Assembly (NCBI GenBank): GCA_043777595.1 | Contig: JAYWHT010000036.1 | Coordinates: 1-56,374 of the forward strand | Origin: JAYVJH01 sp043777595 | Lineage (GTDB): Bacteria > Bacteroidota > Bacteroidia > Cytophagales > Spirosomataceae | Direction of reading: 5' to 3' | Length of the DNA stretch: 56,374 bases | Part shown: positions 7,621 through 15,467 of the stretch, one piece after another | Position numbering within the stretch: position 1 is the stretch's first letter | How the letters are laid out: every line of letters starts with the position of its first letter | Notes under the pieces: model-generated | Databases searched by the model: none | What the model was told of the DNA's origin: nothing | Seen by the model: only the letters and a program-made list of their open reading frames with translations | Made by a program: the position numbers and the translations under genes

Positions 7621-8832
7621 TTAACCTGCCGATAAACGTAATTTTTTTGCCAAAAATATTTGGCGGCTAAATAATGCAAGCAATAACCATGTACTGTCTT
7701 TTGGTATCCAAGTAGTTTGTTTCCAAATCTGGCCAACAACCCACAAAACTATACAGCCCACAACCAAAGCCGCACAAACATAAAAATATGTAGATAGCCG
7801 CTGGCGGTATTTTTCTTTGCCCAGCATAAAGGCCGCGGGTAGGTGTAGCGGCATGAGCCAGAGTAGGTTTTGGTTCCAGTTTGTTACGCCATGGTTGGTA
7901 GCTACCCATAGTAAAAGTACAAACACCCCCCAAAAGCCAACAACGCCCAACAGTATTTTATCAAAGGTATAGTTGGTGAGTGGTTTATCTTTTTGTTTTT
8001 TGTTAAATATAAAAAGTACAATCATCGCCAAAACGAAAAACATGAATGGTGGTTCTAAAAGTGCCATCAGAGGGCTTTCGGCTTCTTTTGGAACGGCCTC
8101 AAAAAGCACTTTTGTTTCTTTCACAAAACTGCCCCCACCCAATTTGGCAGCCGTGCAGTGTGCCATGAGATTGTTGGGTAGGTACATTTCCTGTTGGGCG
8201 TCGGCTACGTGGTCTGACGGTGCGCCTATGGCGGCGTTCATGCCAAATCTTGCCCAAGGTTTTTGTTTGAGGTAGTCGTTCATCCAGTCTCTATAACTTT
8301 TGGGATTGGTGGCTACCGATGTTTGTGAATATTGTAAACTATCGCCACAAGCCGCCTTAAACATATCTCTGATACGAGTCGAGCAGTTGTCATAAAAAAA
8401 CCGATAGGCGTAGTTTCTATTTTCTGGCAAATAATTGGTTTCTAATAGATTAAGTAGCTTTTCTTTTTGGCTTTGCGACAGGTTCAGTACTTGCTCTGTT
8501 ACCGTTCGGTTTTCTTGACGAGAGCCTTCGACCATGCCGTACATACCATATACCGAAAGTTGGTAGGGGAGTGTGCCTCTGAGAAATTTTAAAATAAAAT
8601 AACCAGCCTTAAAATCGAAAGTACCGTAGTTATACACCCTGTCGATGCCTCGGTCGTAGTCGGTGATGGCGATAGCACTGTGTCCAAAAACACTGTATAA
8701 CTCATCGCCCGACGAAACAGTGATGAGGCTCACTTTGGCCGCTGGGCTAAGTATTTGGGCTTTGCAAATGGCAAATGAAAAATGGCAAATGAAAAATGAA
8801 AAAACGAGTTTGAAACGAAGAGTTTTGGACAT
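7621..8832 (-). CDS. DUF4105 membrane protein (Lnb-like N-terminal domain)
   Basis: This 403-aa protein has a signal peptide (to about residue 25, FAICKAQ) and a periplasmic DUF4105 domain (about 30-240) with the conserved SGDELYSVFGHSAIAITD, YNYGTFDF and YRFFYDNCSTRIRD motifs, the last carrying an invariant Asn-Cys. Four or five membrane segments follow (about 255-400). DUF4105 is found throughout Bacteroidota, and a member has been linked to lipoprotein N-acylation (Lnb); the FGH and NC motifs suggest a His/Cys active site. Whether this protein acylates lipoproteins is inference from the family. It is followed on the same strand by uup after 166 bases. Confidence 0.75.
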   Translation of the reverse strand: MSKTLRFKLVFSFFICHFSFAICKAQILSPAAKVSLITVSSGDELYSVFGHSAIAITDYDRGIDRVYNYGTFDFKAGYFILKFLRGTLPYQLSVYGMYGMVEGSRQENRTVTEQVLNLSQSQKEKLLNLLETNYLPENRNYAYRFFYDNCSTRIRDMFKAACGDSLQYSQTSVATNPKSYRDWMNDYLKQKPWARFGMNAAIGAPSDHVADAQQEMYLPNNLMAHCTAAKLGGGSFVKETKVLFEAVPKEAESPLMALLEPPFMFFVLAMIVLFIFNKKQKDKPLTNYTFDKILLGVVGFWGVFVLLLWVATNHGVTNWNQNLLWLMPLHLPAAFMLGKEKYRQRLSTYFYVCAALVVGCIVLWVVGQIWKQTTWIPKDSTWLLLALFSRQIFLAKKLRLSAG

Positions 8833-8864
8833 TGATTATCGAATTTTTAGTAAATCACTAATTC

Positions 8865-8902
8865 AATAAAATACCTTGGTCGCACTTCAAAGGTATTTTA
8901 TT
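8865..8902. terminator. AT-rich hairpin between minus-strand genes
   Basis: A 13-bp inverted repeat (AATAAAATACCTT / AAGGTATTTTATT, 12-base loop) lies upstream of the DUF4105 gene. It can act as a terminator in either direction or as a leader structure. A second, stronger hairpin lies at 8950-8991. Confidence 0.45.
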
Positions 8903-8949
8903 AGCAAATGTACTAAAAATTTATTGAAGGCTCAATACGCTCACTGGCC

Positions 8950-8991
8950 AATAAAGTAAAACCTCGACTTTTGCCGAGGTTTTACTTTATT
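8950..8991. terminator. Terminator hairpin after the Cys-rich protein gene
   Basis: A 17-bp inverted repeat (AATAAAGTAAAACCTCG / CGAGGTTTTACTTTATT) lies 18 bases past the stop of the small minus-strand gene. The A/T-rich outer arms supply the U-tract, so it is a likely terminator for the 9009-9179 gene. Confidence 0.75.
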
Positions 8992-9008
8992 GAGTATTCA
9001 ATACTCAA

Positions 9009-9179
9009 TTATTTCTTTTTTTCGGCGCAGCAGGCGGTGGCTTTTTCACCTTTTTTGCAACAACCCGCTTCGGTTTTGGTACATACTTTGTCTTTTTTAG
9101 ATGTTTTTTTGCCAATACCATAGCTTACAGTAGCCGACAGCGCAGCCACAATGACGAATCCGATGATGATTTTTTTCAT
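9009..9179 (-). CDS. 56-aa Cys/Lys-rich membrane-anchored protein
   Basis: ATG at 9179 and TAA at 9009 define a 56-residue protein. It has one N-terminal hydrophobic segment (residues 4-22, IIIGFVIVAALSATVSYGI), which is a membrane anchor or signal, followed by a very basic tail with cysteines as single and paired residues (KVCTKTEAGCCKKGEKATACCAEKKK). Small proteins of this layout occur in Bacteroidota, and the Cys pairs suggest metal or redox-ligand binding, but no function is established. It stands as a single gene with its own terminator (8950-8991), divergent from the histidine kinase gene that begins near 9284. The real start is supported by the signal-like N-terminus. Confidence 0.7.
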   Translation of the reverse strand: MKKIIIGFVIVAALSATVSYGIGKKTSKKDKVCTKTEAGCCKKGEKATACCAEKKK

Positions 9180-9283
9180 TGTTATTTTTGGTTTAAAGTG
9201 ATTATTAGTTCAACAAAATAGTAACAAAAATTGTGCCAGCCAATACTTTCTTTATATTTGGGTTTGTGTTCAACGATTTTGAT

Positions 9284-10648
9284 ATGATGTCTTCCATACC
9301 AGCTCTTTTAGTTGCTTTTTTTTTAATTCCGTTTGTTCAGAAATTTTTGCTTCTGGCCGATAATTTACCTATCTGGCACAATCGACTTAGAATAGGCCGA
9401 ATAGTGATATTTGTACTGGCTGGTGCCGAGTTTTTTTTTGACAAAAACCACTTTGCAGCACTTATTTTTTTCTTATCGATAATATTGGTTGTTGCACCAG
9501 CTTATTTACTCAAAGCACAAAGTTCAAATGCTCGCCTGTTGCTCTGGATGATAGTACCAGCAGCGACTGTGCTTTTAATTGATAACTTGTTTGAATATTG
9601 GACACCCAAATTTTATAAAACCAACGAAGAGGTTTTTGAATTTAGCAAAGGCTTGGTACTAATTGGTAGCGTAGTGGCGGGTATAATGGCTCGAAAGCAA
9701 CAAAAAGCCTTTGACAAAACGCTGAAAGAACAAAAAATGAAATTGGAATTGGAAGAAGAAAATAACAGAGTTTTGGAGTTGAAAAAAATAGACTTGGAAC
9801 ATCAGGTAACAGAACGAACAGCCGAACTTACCAAACAAAAAGAAGAACTACAACAAGCCTTAGAAACCCTCAAAGCTACGCAAGCACAACTTATTCAGTC
9901 AGAAAAATTAGCGAGTTTGGGCGAACTGACGGCGGGTATCGCTCACGAGATTCAGAATCCGTTGAACTTTGTTACCAATTTTTCGGAATTGAGTATCGAT
10001 TTGGTCAAAGAATTACAAGAAGCCCTCAGCCAAAGAGGCATAGAGCCACAAAGTGAAGAAAGCGAATTGGTGAACGATTTAATAAAAAACCAAGAAAAAA
10101 TAAACTATCACGGTAAGCGAGCCAGTAGTATCGTTAAGGGAATGTTGGAACACTCTCGCAGCAGCACAGGCCAAAAAGAACTGATTGACATCAACAAACT
10201 TGCCGATGAATATTTGCGACTAAGTTATCATGGGTTAAGGGCCAAAGATAGTAGTTTCAATGCCCACTTTGAGTTAATTGCAGAGCCATATTTACCACTT
10301 GTCAATGGCGTTCCGCAAGACATTGGGCGGGTGCTGCTCAATTTGATAAACAATGCTTTTCAGTCTGTTCAGAAAGCGACCAATCTAACTGCGCCAAAGG
10401 TTACCGTAAGTACCAACTATGCTGACGGCCATATTATTGTCAAGGTGCAAGATAACGGGCCAGGAATGTCCGAAGCAATAAAAACCAAGATTTTTCAGCC
10501 TTTTTTTACAACTAAACCCAGCGGTGAGGGTACGGGACTGGGGTTGAGTTTAAGTTATGATATTATTACAAAAGGTCACGGCGGAACGATAGACGTAGAA
10601 AGTACAGAGGGCGAAGAAACGATTTTTACTGTCAAATTGCCGATATAA
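9284..10648 (+). CDS. Membrane sensor histidine kinase (first of three paralogues)
   Basis: The 454-aa protein has about four to five membrane segments (residues 1-150), a coiled coil (about 160-220, ERTAELTKQKEELQQALETLKATQAQ), a HisKA-like phosphoacceptor helix SLGELTAGIAHEIQNPLNF with the conserved His, and an HATPase_c domain with an N-box (LLNLINNAFQ), DNGPGM, FFTTKP and GEGTGLGLSLSYDI. The ATG at 9284 is chosen because the hydrophobic first helix starts there; a GTG at 9233 would add 17 residues. No response regulator lies beside it. The kinase core is nearly identical in motif sequence to the kinases at 13293 and 15464, so the three share a recent origin. Confidence 0.85.
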   Translation: MMSSIPALLVAFFLIPFVQKFLLLADNLPIWHNRLRIGRIVIFVLAGAEFFFDKNHFAALIFFLSIILVVAPAYLLKAQSSNARLLLWMIVPAATVLLIDNLFEYWTPKFYKTNEEVFEFSKGLVLIGSVVAGIMARKQQKAFDKTLKEQKMKLELEEENNRVLELKKIDLEHQVTERTAELTKQKEELQQALETLKATQAQLIQSEKLASLGELTAGIAHEIQNPLNFVTNFSELSIDLVKELQEALSQRGIEPQSEESELVNDLIKNQEKINYHGKRASSIVKGMLEHSRSSTGQKELIDINKLADEYLRLSYHGLRAKDSSFNAHFELIAEPYLPLVNGVPQDIGRVLLNLINNAFQSVQKATNLTAPKVTVSTNYADGHIIVKVQDNGPGMSEAIKTKIFQPFFTTKPSGEGTGLGLSLSYDIITKGHGGTIDVESTEGEETIFTVKLPI

Positions 10649-10722
10649 TGAATTTTGAAAAATTTGCTTCGTTTTGAGGAAATATGTAACTTCGTTTTTA
10701 AATCATTCAATCAACTATCGAT

Positions 10723-11100
10723 ATGTCAGTAGCCGAAATATTAGATACAGCCAGAGGCTTAGATATAACTAAATTTGAATACCTATTTAGTGAGTTGTCA
10801 GCTATTAGAATCCAAAAAAGCAAGCTACCAATTCTTAATGGAGTTGAATCTCAACTGTTAACAAAAATCAATTATCTGTTTGACGAAAAAAAATGGGAAC
10901 GACTGAAATACCTTGATTGGAAGTCAGAATTTGAGGTTTTGTCTAAAAAAGAAGAATCAGAATTGTTGAAATTAGCTGAAAGTTATGAAAATTACAGTGT
11001 CGAAAAATTGAAATATATTGCTCAATTAGCTGAGATTCGACAAATTTCGATTGATAAATTGATGGAAAATTTAGGTATAACCCACAAGATTTATGCCTAA
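10723..11100 (+). CDS. Small helical partner protein of an HNH nuclease gene
   Basis: This 125-aa protein is all-helical and has no signal peptide. Its C-terminal half (SEFEVLSKKEESELLKLAESYENYSVEKLKYIAQLAEIRQISIDKLMENLGI) resembles small proteins that precede HNH endonuclease genes, best known from cyanobacteria. Its stop overlaps the start of the HNH gene by 8 bases (11093-11100), so the pair is translationally coupled. The function of the partner is not established; regulation of, or binding to, the nuclease is inferred from the constant pairing only. Confidence 0.65.
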   Translation: MSVAEILDTARGLDITKFEYLFSELSAIRIQKSKLPILNGVESQLLTKINYLFDEKKWERLKYLDWKSEFEVLSKKEESELLKLAESYENYSVEKLKYIAQLAEIRQISIDKLMENLGITHKIYA

Positions 11101-11521
11101 AAATAATATCTCTCAACCATTGAAAGAAGCCGTGGCTTTGAGGGCTTTCAAATGCTGTGAATATTGTAAAAGCCAAGACAAATACTCCCCAGCAGCGTTT
11201 ACCATTGACCATGTGATACCCGAAAGTTTAGATGGAACTACAGATTTTGAGAACCTCGCTTATGCTTGTTTTCTTTGTAATCGTTTGAAGTCTAACAAGT
11301 TTAAGGTTTTTGATGGTGTTACAGAAAAATGGGTTCGATTGTTCAATCCTCGTAAAGACATTTGGAAAGAACATTTCGTTTGGAACAATACTGCAACCAA
11401 TATCATCGGTATTAGTACAGTTGGTCGCTGTACAGTGAACGAACTTAGACTTAATCGGGACAAATTAGTAGAGTATCGAAACTGTATAATCCAATTTGGA
11501 AAACATCCACCAGAAAAATAA
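11093..11521 (+). CDS. HNH endonuclease
   Basis: This 142-aa protein carries a complete HNH motif: zinc-binding CEYCKS (residues about 22-27), the central IDHVIP (about 39-44) with the catalytic His, an Asn-bearing FENLAYACFLCNRLKSNK segment, and a C-terminal domain. HNH enzymes cut DNA with one metal ion in a beta-beta-alpha-metal fold. It overlaps the upstream helical gene by 8 bases and forms a two-gene unit with it. There is no sign of an intron or of a phage packaging context. It may be a defence or selfish module; the target is unknown. Confidence 0.85.
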   Translation: MPKNNISQPLKEAVALRAFKCCEYCKSQDKYSPAAFTIDHVIPESLDGTTDFENLAYACFLCNRLKSNKFKVFDGVTEKWVRLFNPRKDIWKEHFVWNNTATNIIGISTVGRCTVNELRLNRDKLVEYRNCIIQFGKHPPEK

Positions 11522-11534
11522 ACCCAGTCCAACC

Positions 11535-12620
11535 ATGAAACAACTCACATTTACGCTTTTATTGATTTTGTCTATCAATACCTTTGCCCAGAAAAAAACA
11601 AAAAAAGTCGTAAAGAACGACACTACCCAAGCTAAAAAACACCTCGGGCCACTTTTTAAGAGCGACAGTGTTTTGGCGTTTGTGATTGTGGCCGACATGA
11701 AGCCTTTGCTAAAAGACAGAGGCGATAAAACAACCGACCATTTGGCAGTACTAAAATATGCCCGCAAAAAAAAGGGAACGATTGAGATTCCTATTAAAAT
11801 AAAAGTACGGGGTAATTTTAGACGGCAAGCCGCCAACTGTATCTTTCCACCTTTGTTGATTGATATTGCCAAACAAAAAAAGAAAAACTCTGTTTTTGAC
11901 TACCAAAATAAACTCAAACTCGTTACACATTGTATCAACGAAGACTATATTTTTCAGGAACAGTTGGTGTATAAAATCTATAATCTACTGACAGATTTGA
12001 GTTTTAGGTCCAGATTGGCGAAAGTAACCTATCAAGATTCGGCAGCCAAACGACCGACCGAAACCAAGATGGCTTTTTTGGTTGAAGACGAAACTGATTT
12101 GGCAAAAAGAAACAACTTGAAAATATACAACTTCAAGCAACTGCGCTCAGAAATGTTAGATACCGTAGTTATGGCAAAGCTATCAGTTTTTGAATATTTG
12201 ATTGGTAATACTGACTGGTCAGTACCGTTTTTGCACAATATTAGACTACTCACAGACAGCGTTCATGCACCGATTCCTGTTCCTTACGACTTTGATCATT
12301 CGGGTATTGTAGCCGCCAAATACGCCATGCCGTCCGAGGGGTTGCCTATTGCTACCGTCAGGCAGCGGTTGTATCGGGGTATTGGGTATCCGTTGCCAGT
12401 TTTCGAGCAGGTTTTTGCTCAATTCAGGGTTTTGCGGCCACAGATTTATGCACTTTACGAAAACAATGCCACGCTGCAACCCAACTATATCAAGAAAACG
12501 ATTAAATATTTGGACGAATTTTATGCTGTCATCAACGACCCAAAGGCCGTCAAGCGTGAGTTTATAGAGATTGGTACTCAAAACGAAGCAGGGGGAGTGG
12601 TTATTAAGGGTTTAAATTAA
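11535..12620 (+). CDS. Secreted protein, possibly distantly CotH-kinase-like
   Basis: The chosen ATG at 11535 gives 361 residues beginning with a clear signal peptide (MKQLTFTLLLILSINTFAQ); an upstream in-frame ATG at 11496 would overlap the HNH gene and hide the signal. The mature protein contains KIKVRGNFRRQAANCIFPPLLID, LVTHCINEDYIFQEQLVYKIYNLL, SVFEYLIGNTDWSVPFLHNIRLL and VPYDFDHSGIVAAKYA. The Gly-Asn-Thr-Asp...His-Asn and Tyr-Asp-Phe-Asp order recalls CotH-type protein kinases (secretory kinase fold), but similarity is distant and I am not certain. It ends 9 bases inside the convergent Pycsar-type gene. It is probably periplasmic or surface-exposed. Confidence 0.5.
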   Translation: MKQLTFTLLLILSINTFAQKKTKKVVKNDTTQAKKHLGPLFKSDSVLAFVIVADMKPLLKDRGDKTTDHLAVLKYARKKKGTIEIPIKIKVRGNFRRQAANCIFPPLLIDIAKQKKKNSVFDYQNKLKLVTHCINEDYIFQEQLVYKIYNLLTDLSFRSRLAKVTYQDSAAKRPTETKMAFLVEDETDLAKRNNLKIYNFKQLRSEMLDTVVMAKLSVFEYLIGNTDWSVPFLHNIRLLTDSVHAPIPVPYDFDHSGIVAAKYAMPSEGLPIATVRQRLYRGIGYPLPVFEQVFAQFRVLRPQIYALYENNATLQPNYIKKTIKYLDEFYAVINDPKAVKREFIEIGTQNEAGGVVIKGLN

Positions 12621-13181
12621 CTCAAAAAGTACCAAAAAATAAGCCGTAATGACAACAGGAAAGCCAATCATAAAAACAATATAGGCGATTTTGAGTAGTC
12701 TGTATTTTTTGGCCAATATCTTGCCTTGGGCATAAATATTAGATGTCATTTGGTCTCTGAGTGCTACCTTGTCTTTGATGAGAGCATGAATCGCAACTTT
12801 GTACTCGTCCAACGATAATTTGGTATAATGTCCAAAAAATAATAAATCCATTTCTTCGATAGATAGTTTTTTGTGTGCTTTGACCGATGGTTTGGTGGCT
12901 ATAATGGCAAAAATAATAGTAAGCAAGCAAGTAGCTATAAGTAGGGCTGTGGGTAAAATAAGTTTTTGATTGTCTGAAAAGCCCTTGACCGAAAACGAAA
13001 CAATGATTGAAATAATAATTGAATTGACAGAAATCATGAGTCCAGCTTTTTGGTCGGCCATATTACTAAGCTGAATGTGGTTGGCGAGGGTAGTCCGAAA
13101 CATGGTTTCGATGCTGCGGCTTTCGTCTTTTTTCTTTTTTGACTTTTTGATTTTTTCGTTCTTTGGCTCTAATTCTTCCAT
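12612..13181 (-). CDS. Pycsar effector family (DUF5706/PycTM) membrane protein, no cyclase nearby
   Basis: This 189-aa protein has a charged Lys/Glu-rich N-terminus (about 1-25), then SRSIETMFRTTLANHIQLSNMADQKAGLMISVNSIIISIIVSF, the signature of the DUF5706/Pycsar transmembrane effector family, with membrane segments near residues 45-65, 75-95 and 165-185. In Pycsar defence such effectors sense cyclic CMP or UMP and damage the inner membrane. No uridylate or cytidylate cyclase gene lies within several kilobases: the neighbours are a CotH-like protein and histidine kinases. It therefore appears as an orphan, and family members in Bacteroidota chromosomes may have non-defence roles. A promoter lies at 13228-13258. 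Confidence 0.75.
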   Translation of the reverse strand: MEELEPKNEKIKKSKKKKDESRSIETMFRTTLANHIQLSNMADQKAGLMISVNSIIISIIVSFSVKGFSDNQKLILPTALLIATCLLTIIFAIIATKPSVKAHKKLSIEEMDLLFFGHYTKLSLDEYKVAIHALIKDKVALRDQMTSNIYAQGKILAKKYRLLKIAYIVFMIGFPVVITAYFLVLFELI

Positions 13182-13227
13182 GGCTGCTGTTGTGTCTTAA
13201 AATGGGGTATCTACGAAGATTGAGTTA

Positions 13228-13258
13228 CAAAGTTATTGTTTTTCCGTAATCCGCCAAT
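13228..13258 (-). promoter_or_regulatory. Promoter of the Pycsar-type gene
   Basis: On the minus strand the sequence reads ATTG, 19 bases, TAACTTTG. The -7 box matches TAnnTTTG exactly and the -33 box differs from TTTG at one base. Transcription would start about 40 bases before the ATG at 13181. Confidence 0.5.
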
Positions 13259-13292
13259 AAATCGGTATTTTTATTGTCAATAAATAAAATCT

Positions 13293-15467
13293 ATGAAAAA
13301 ATTGATAGTGCTGTCGTTATTTCTGTCAGTTTCGTTAGTTGTAGAGTTCAATGTTCTTTTTGCTCAAAAAAGTAATATTGTTGTCATTGACAGTTTGCCG
13401 ACTGACTTAGAAAAAGGGTGGAAGTGGCACTCGGGCGATAGTGAAATGTACGCTCGACCAGACTTTGACGATAGCCAGTGGCAAGCCATTGACCCATCAC
13501 AGGCCATCGGCCAACTGAAACAAATAACCAAAGCACAGATTGGTTGGCTGAGGCTAACCGTCAAGCCCGACTCAACGCTGGTCGGAAAAACACTGTATTT
13601 TTATGTAATGCAGTCGGGTGCATCAGAGATTTATATTAATGGCCAGCTACTTACAAAGTTGGGTGTAGTGAGCAAAGACCCTCTAAAAGAACAGGTACAT
13701 TCGCCAGTGTTGGGTACGCCTACTTTTTTTAGTTTCAAAACCAACCAACCGCAAGTGATAGCCGTCAGGTACTCGTTCTCGAAAGGCAATACGATTTGGC
13801 CTTTGGGCTTAAACGGTAATCGTCCCGCTTTTGCTGTTCGTATCAACAAAACTGATGGACTGATTGACAAGATATTAGATTATGTGTCGCACTCAACAGC
13901 CTACAACGGATTTTTGTTGGCATTGTTTCTGACAATGGCCATGCTACATTATATTTTGTTTCTCTACAACCGCAATAAAACCGTCAATCGGACTTTTGCT
14001 GTTACTTTATTGTTTGCGGCGTTGCATTTTTGGGCAGGAATGATCGGCGACAATACTCAAAATATGCTACACGCCGAGCTGTATGGGGTAGTTTATGTAG
14101 TGTCTATTGTTATTTATTTGAATATGTTGGTTTATACCGTCATCAAATATTTTGACCAAAAAACAACTATTGTTTATTGGATTTTTGCTTCCTCTTTACT
14201 TATAGCAGCTCTTCTATCGGTAACATTTAAGTGGACTTGGTTGGGTTATGTTTATTATTCGATGTGTTTTTTGTTGTTGGGCGAGGCCGTTCGGATTGGT
14301 TTTAAGGCCAAAAAAACAGGCAATAAAGATGCCAACGTATTTTTAGTGTCGTTCGGGTTGTTGATTTTATTGTTTTTGGTCAGACTGTTACTCATCAAAA
14401 ACGTCATCAGTTTTGAGGCTATTCCATATCTATCCAACTACCTGATGGCTACGTTTTATATCTGCACGGCAGCTACGTTGTCTATTTTATTGGCCAAAAA
14501 CAACGCTATAAATGAAATCGCATTACAGAAAAAAATCATTGAAATAGAAAACTTGTCGGCAGAAAAACAGTACTTACTTGCTACCCAAAACCAAACACTC
14601 GAACGCCAAGTAGCCGAGCGCACGGCAGCACTCAACGAGTCGCTGGCTGACCTAAAAGCCACACAAGCACAACTCGTGCAATCGGAAAAATTGGCAAGTT
14701 TGGGCGAATTGACGGCAGGAATTGCTCACGAGATTCAGAACCCGCTAAATTTTGTTACTAATTTTTCGGAATTGAGTATCGATTTGGCAAAAGAACTACA
14801 AGACGAGTTAAGCAATAAAGGAACAGAATCAGAGAGTTTGGTAGCGGAATTGATAATTGATTTGATTGAAAATCAAGAAAAAATAAATTTTCATGGCAAG
14901 CGAGTCAGTAGCATCGTCAAAGGAATGTTGGAACACTCTCGTAACAATTCAGGACAAAAAGACTTGACAGATATAGGCCAGTTGGCCAATGAATATCTGC
15001 GACTGAGTTATCATGGTTTGAGGGCTAAAAACAATGACTTTAATGCTGACTTTGAACTAATAATCGAACCAAATTTACCCAAAATCAATGTCGTGTCGCA
15101 GGATATTAGCCGTGTGTTGTTGAACTTGATAAACAACGCTTTTCAGAGCCAAGTGCTGCCACAGCCTGCTGACGAAGCCCCAAAACATCATAAAGTAATG
15201 GTAGAACTAAAAACACTAACATCGCCTGGCTTAAAGAATAGCTTGGCTATTTTGATTTCAGACAACGGCTCGGGTATGTCGGAGGCTACGAAGGCCAAAA
15301 TATTTCAGCCTTTTTTTACAACCAAACCAACTGGCGAAGGTACAGGTTTGGGTTTGAGTTTGGCTTACGATATTATTACAAAAGGCCACGGCGGTACTAT
15401 TGGCTGTGAAAGCATTGAAGGAAAGGGTACGATATTTACGGTAATATTGCCAACATACAACCCATGA
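13293..15467 (+). CDS. 7TM sensor histidine kinase with periplasmic jelly-roll domain (second paralogue)
   Basis: The 724-aa protein starts with a signal peptide (to about FAQ, residue 25), a beta-rich extracytoplasmic domain (about 30-185: WKWHSGDSEMYARPDFDDSQWQAIDPS, LRLTVKPDSTLVGKTLYFYVMQSGASEIYING) of the galactose-binding or 7TMR-DISM type, and seven membrane segments (about 195-405). A coiled coil, HisKA (SLGELTAGIAHEIQNPLNF) and HATPase_c (LLNLINNAFQ, DNGSGM, FFTTKPTGEGTGLGLSLAYDI) follow. It should sense a ligand outside the membrane and phosphorylate an unlinked regulator. It overlaps the next kinase gene by 4 bases (ATGA), so the two form an operon. Confidence 0.9.
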   Translation: MKKLIVLSLFLSVSLVVEFNVLFAQKSNIVVIDSLPTDLEKGWKWHSGDSEMYARPDFDDSQWQAIDPSQAIGQLKQITKAQIGWLRLTVKPDSTLVGKTLYFYVMQSGASEIYINGQLLTKLGVVSKDPLKEQVHSPVLGTPTFFSFKTNQPQVIAVRYSFSKGNTIWPLGLNGNRPAFAVRINKTDGLIDKILDYVSHSTAYNGFLLALFLTMAMLHYILFLYNRNKTVNRTFAVTLLFAALHFWAGMIGDNTQNMLHAELYGVVYVVSIVIYLNMLVYTVIKYFDQKTTIVYWIFASSLLIAALLSVTFKWTWLGYVYYSMCFLLLGEAVRIGFKAKKTGNKDANVFLVSFGLLILLFLVRLLLIKNVISFEAIPYLSNYLMATFYICTAATLSILLAKNNAINEIALQKKIIEIENLSAEKQYLLATQNQTLERQVAERTAALNESLADLKATQAQLVQSEKLASLGELTAGIAHEIQNPLNFVTNFSELSIDLAKELQDELSNKGTESESLVAELIIDLIENQEKINFHGKRVSSIVKGMLEHSRNNSGQKDLTDIGQLANEYLRLSYHGLRAKNNDFNADFELIIEPNLPKINVVSQDISRVLLNLINNAFQSQVLPQPADEAPKHHKVMVELKTLTSPGLKNSLAILISDNGSGMSEATKAKIFQPFFTTKPTGEGTGLGLSLAYDIITKGHGGTIGCESIEGKGTIFTVILPTYNP

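Noticed and set aside
11496..11534. Upstream start of the CotH-like gene at 11496
   Set aside because: It would overlap the HNH gene and place 13 residues ahead of a clear signal peptide; the ATG at 11535 is better.
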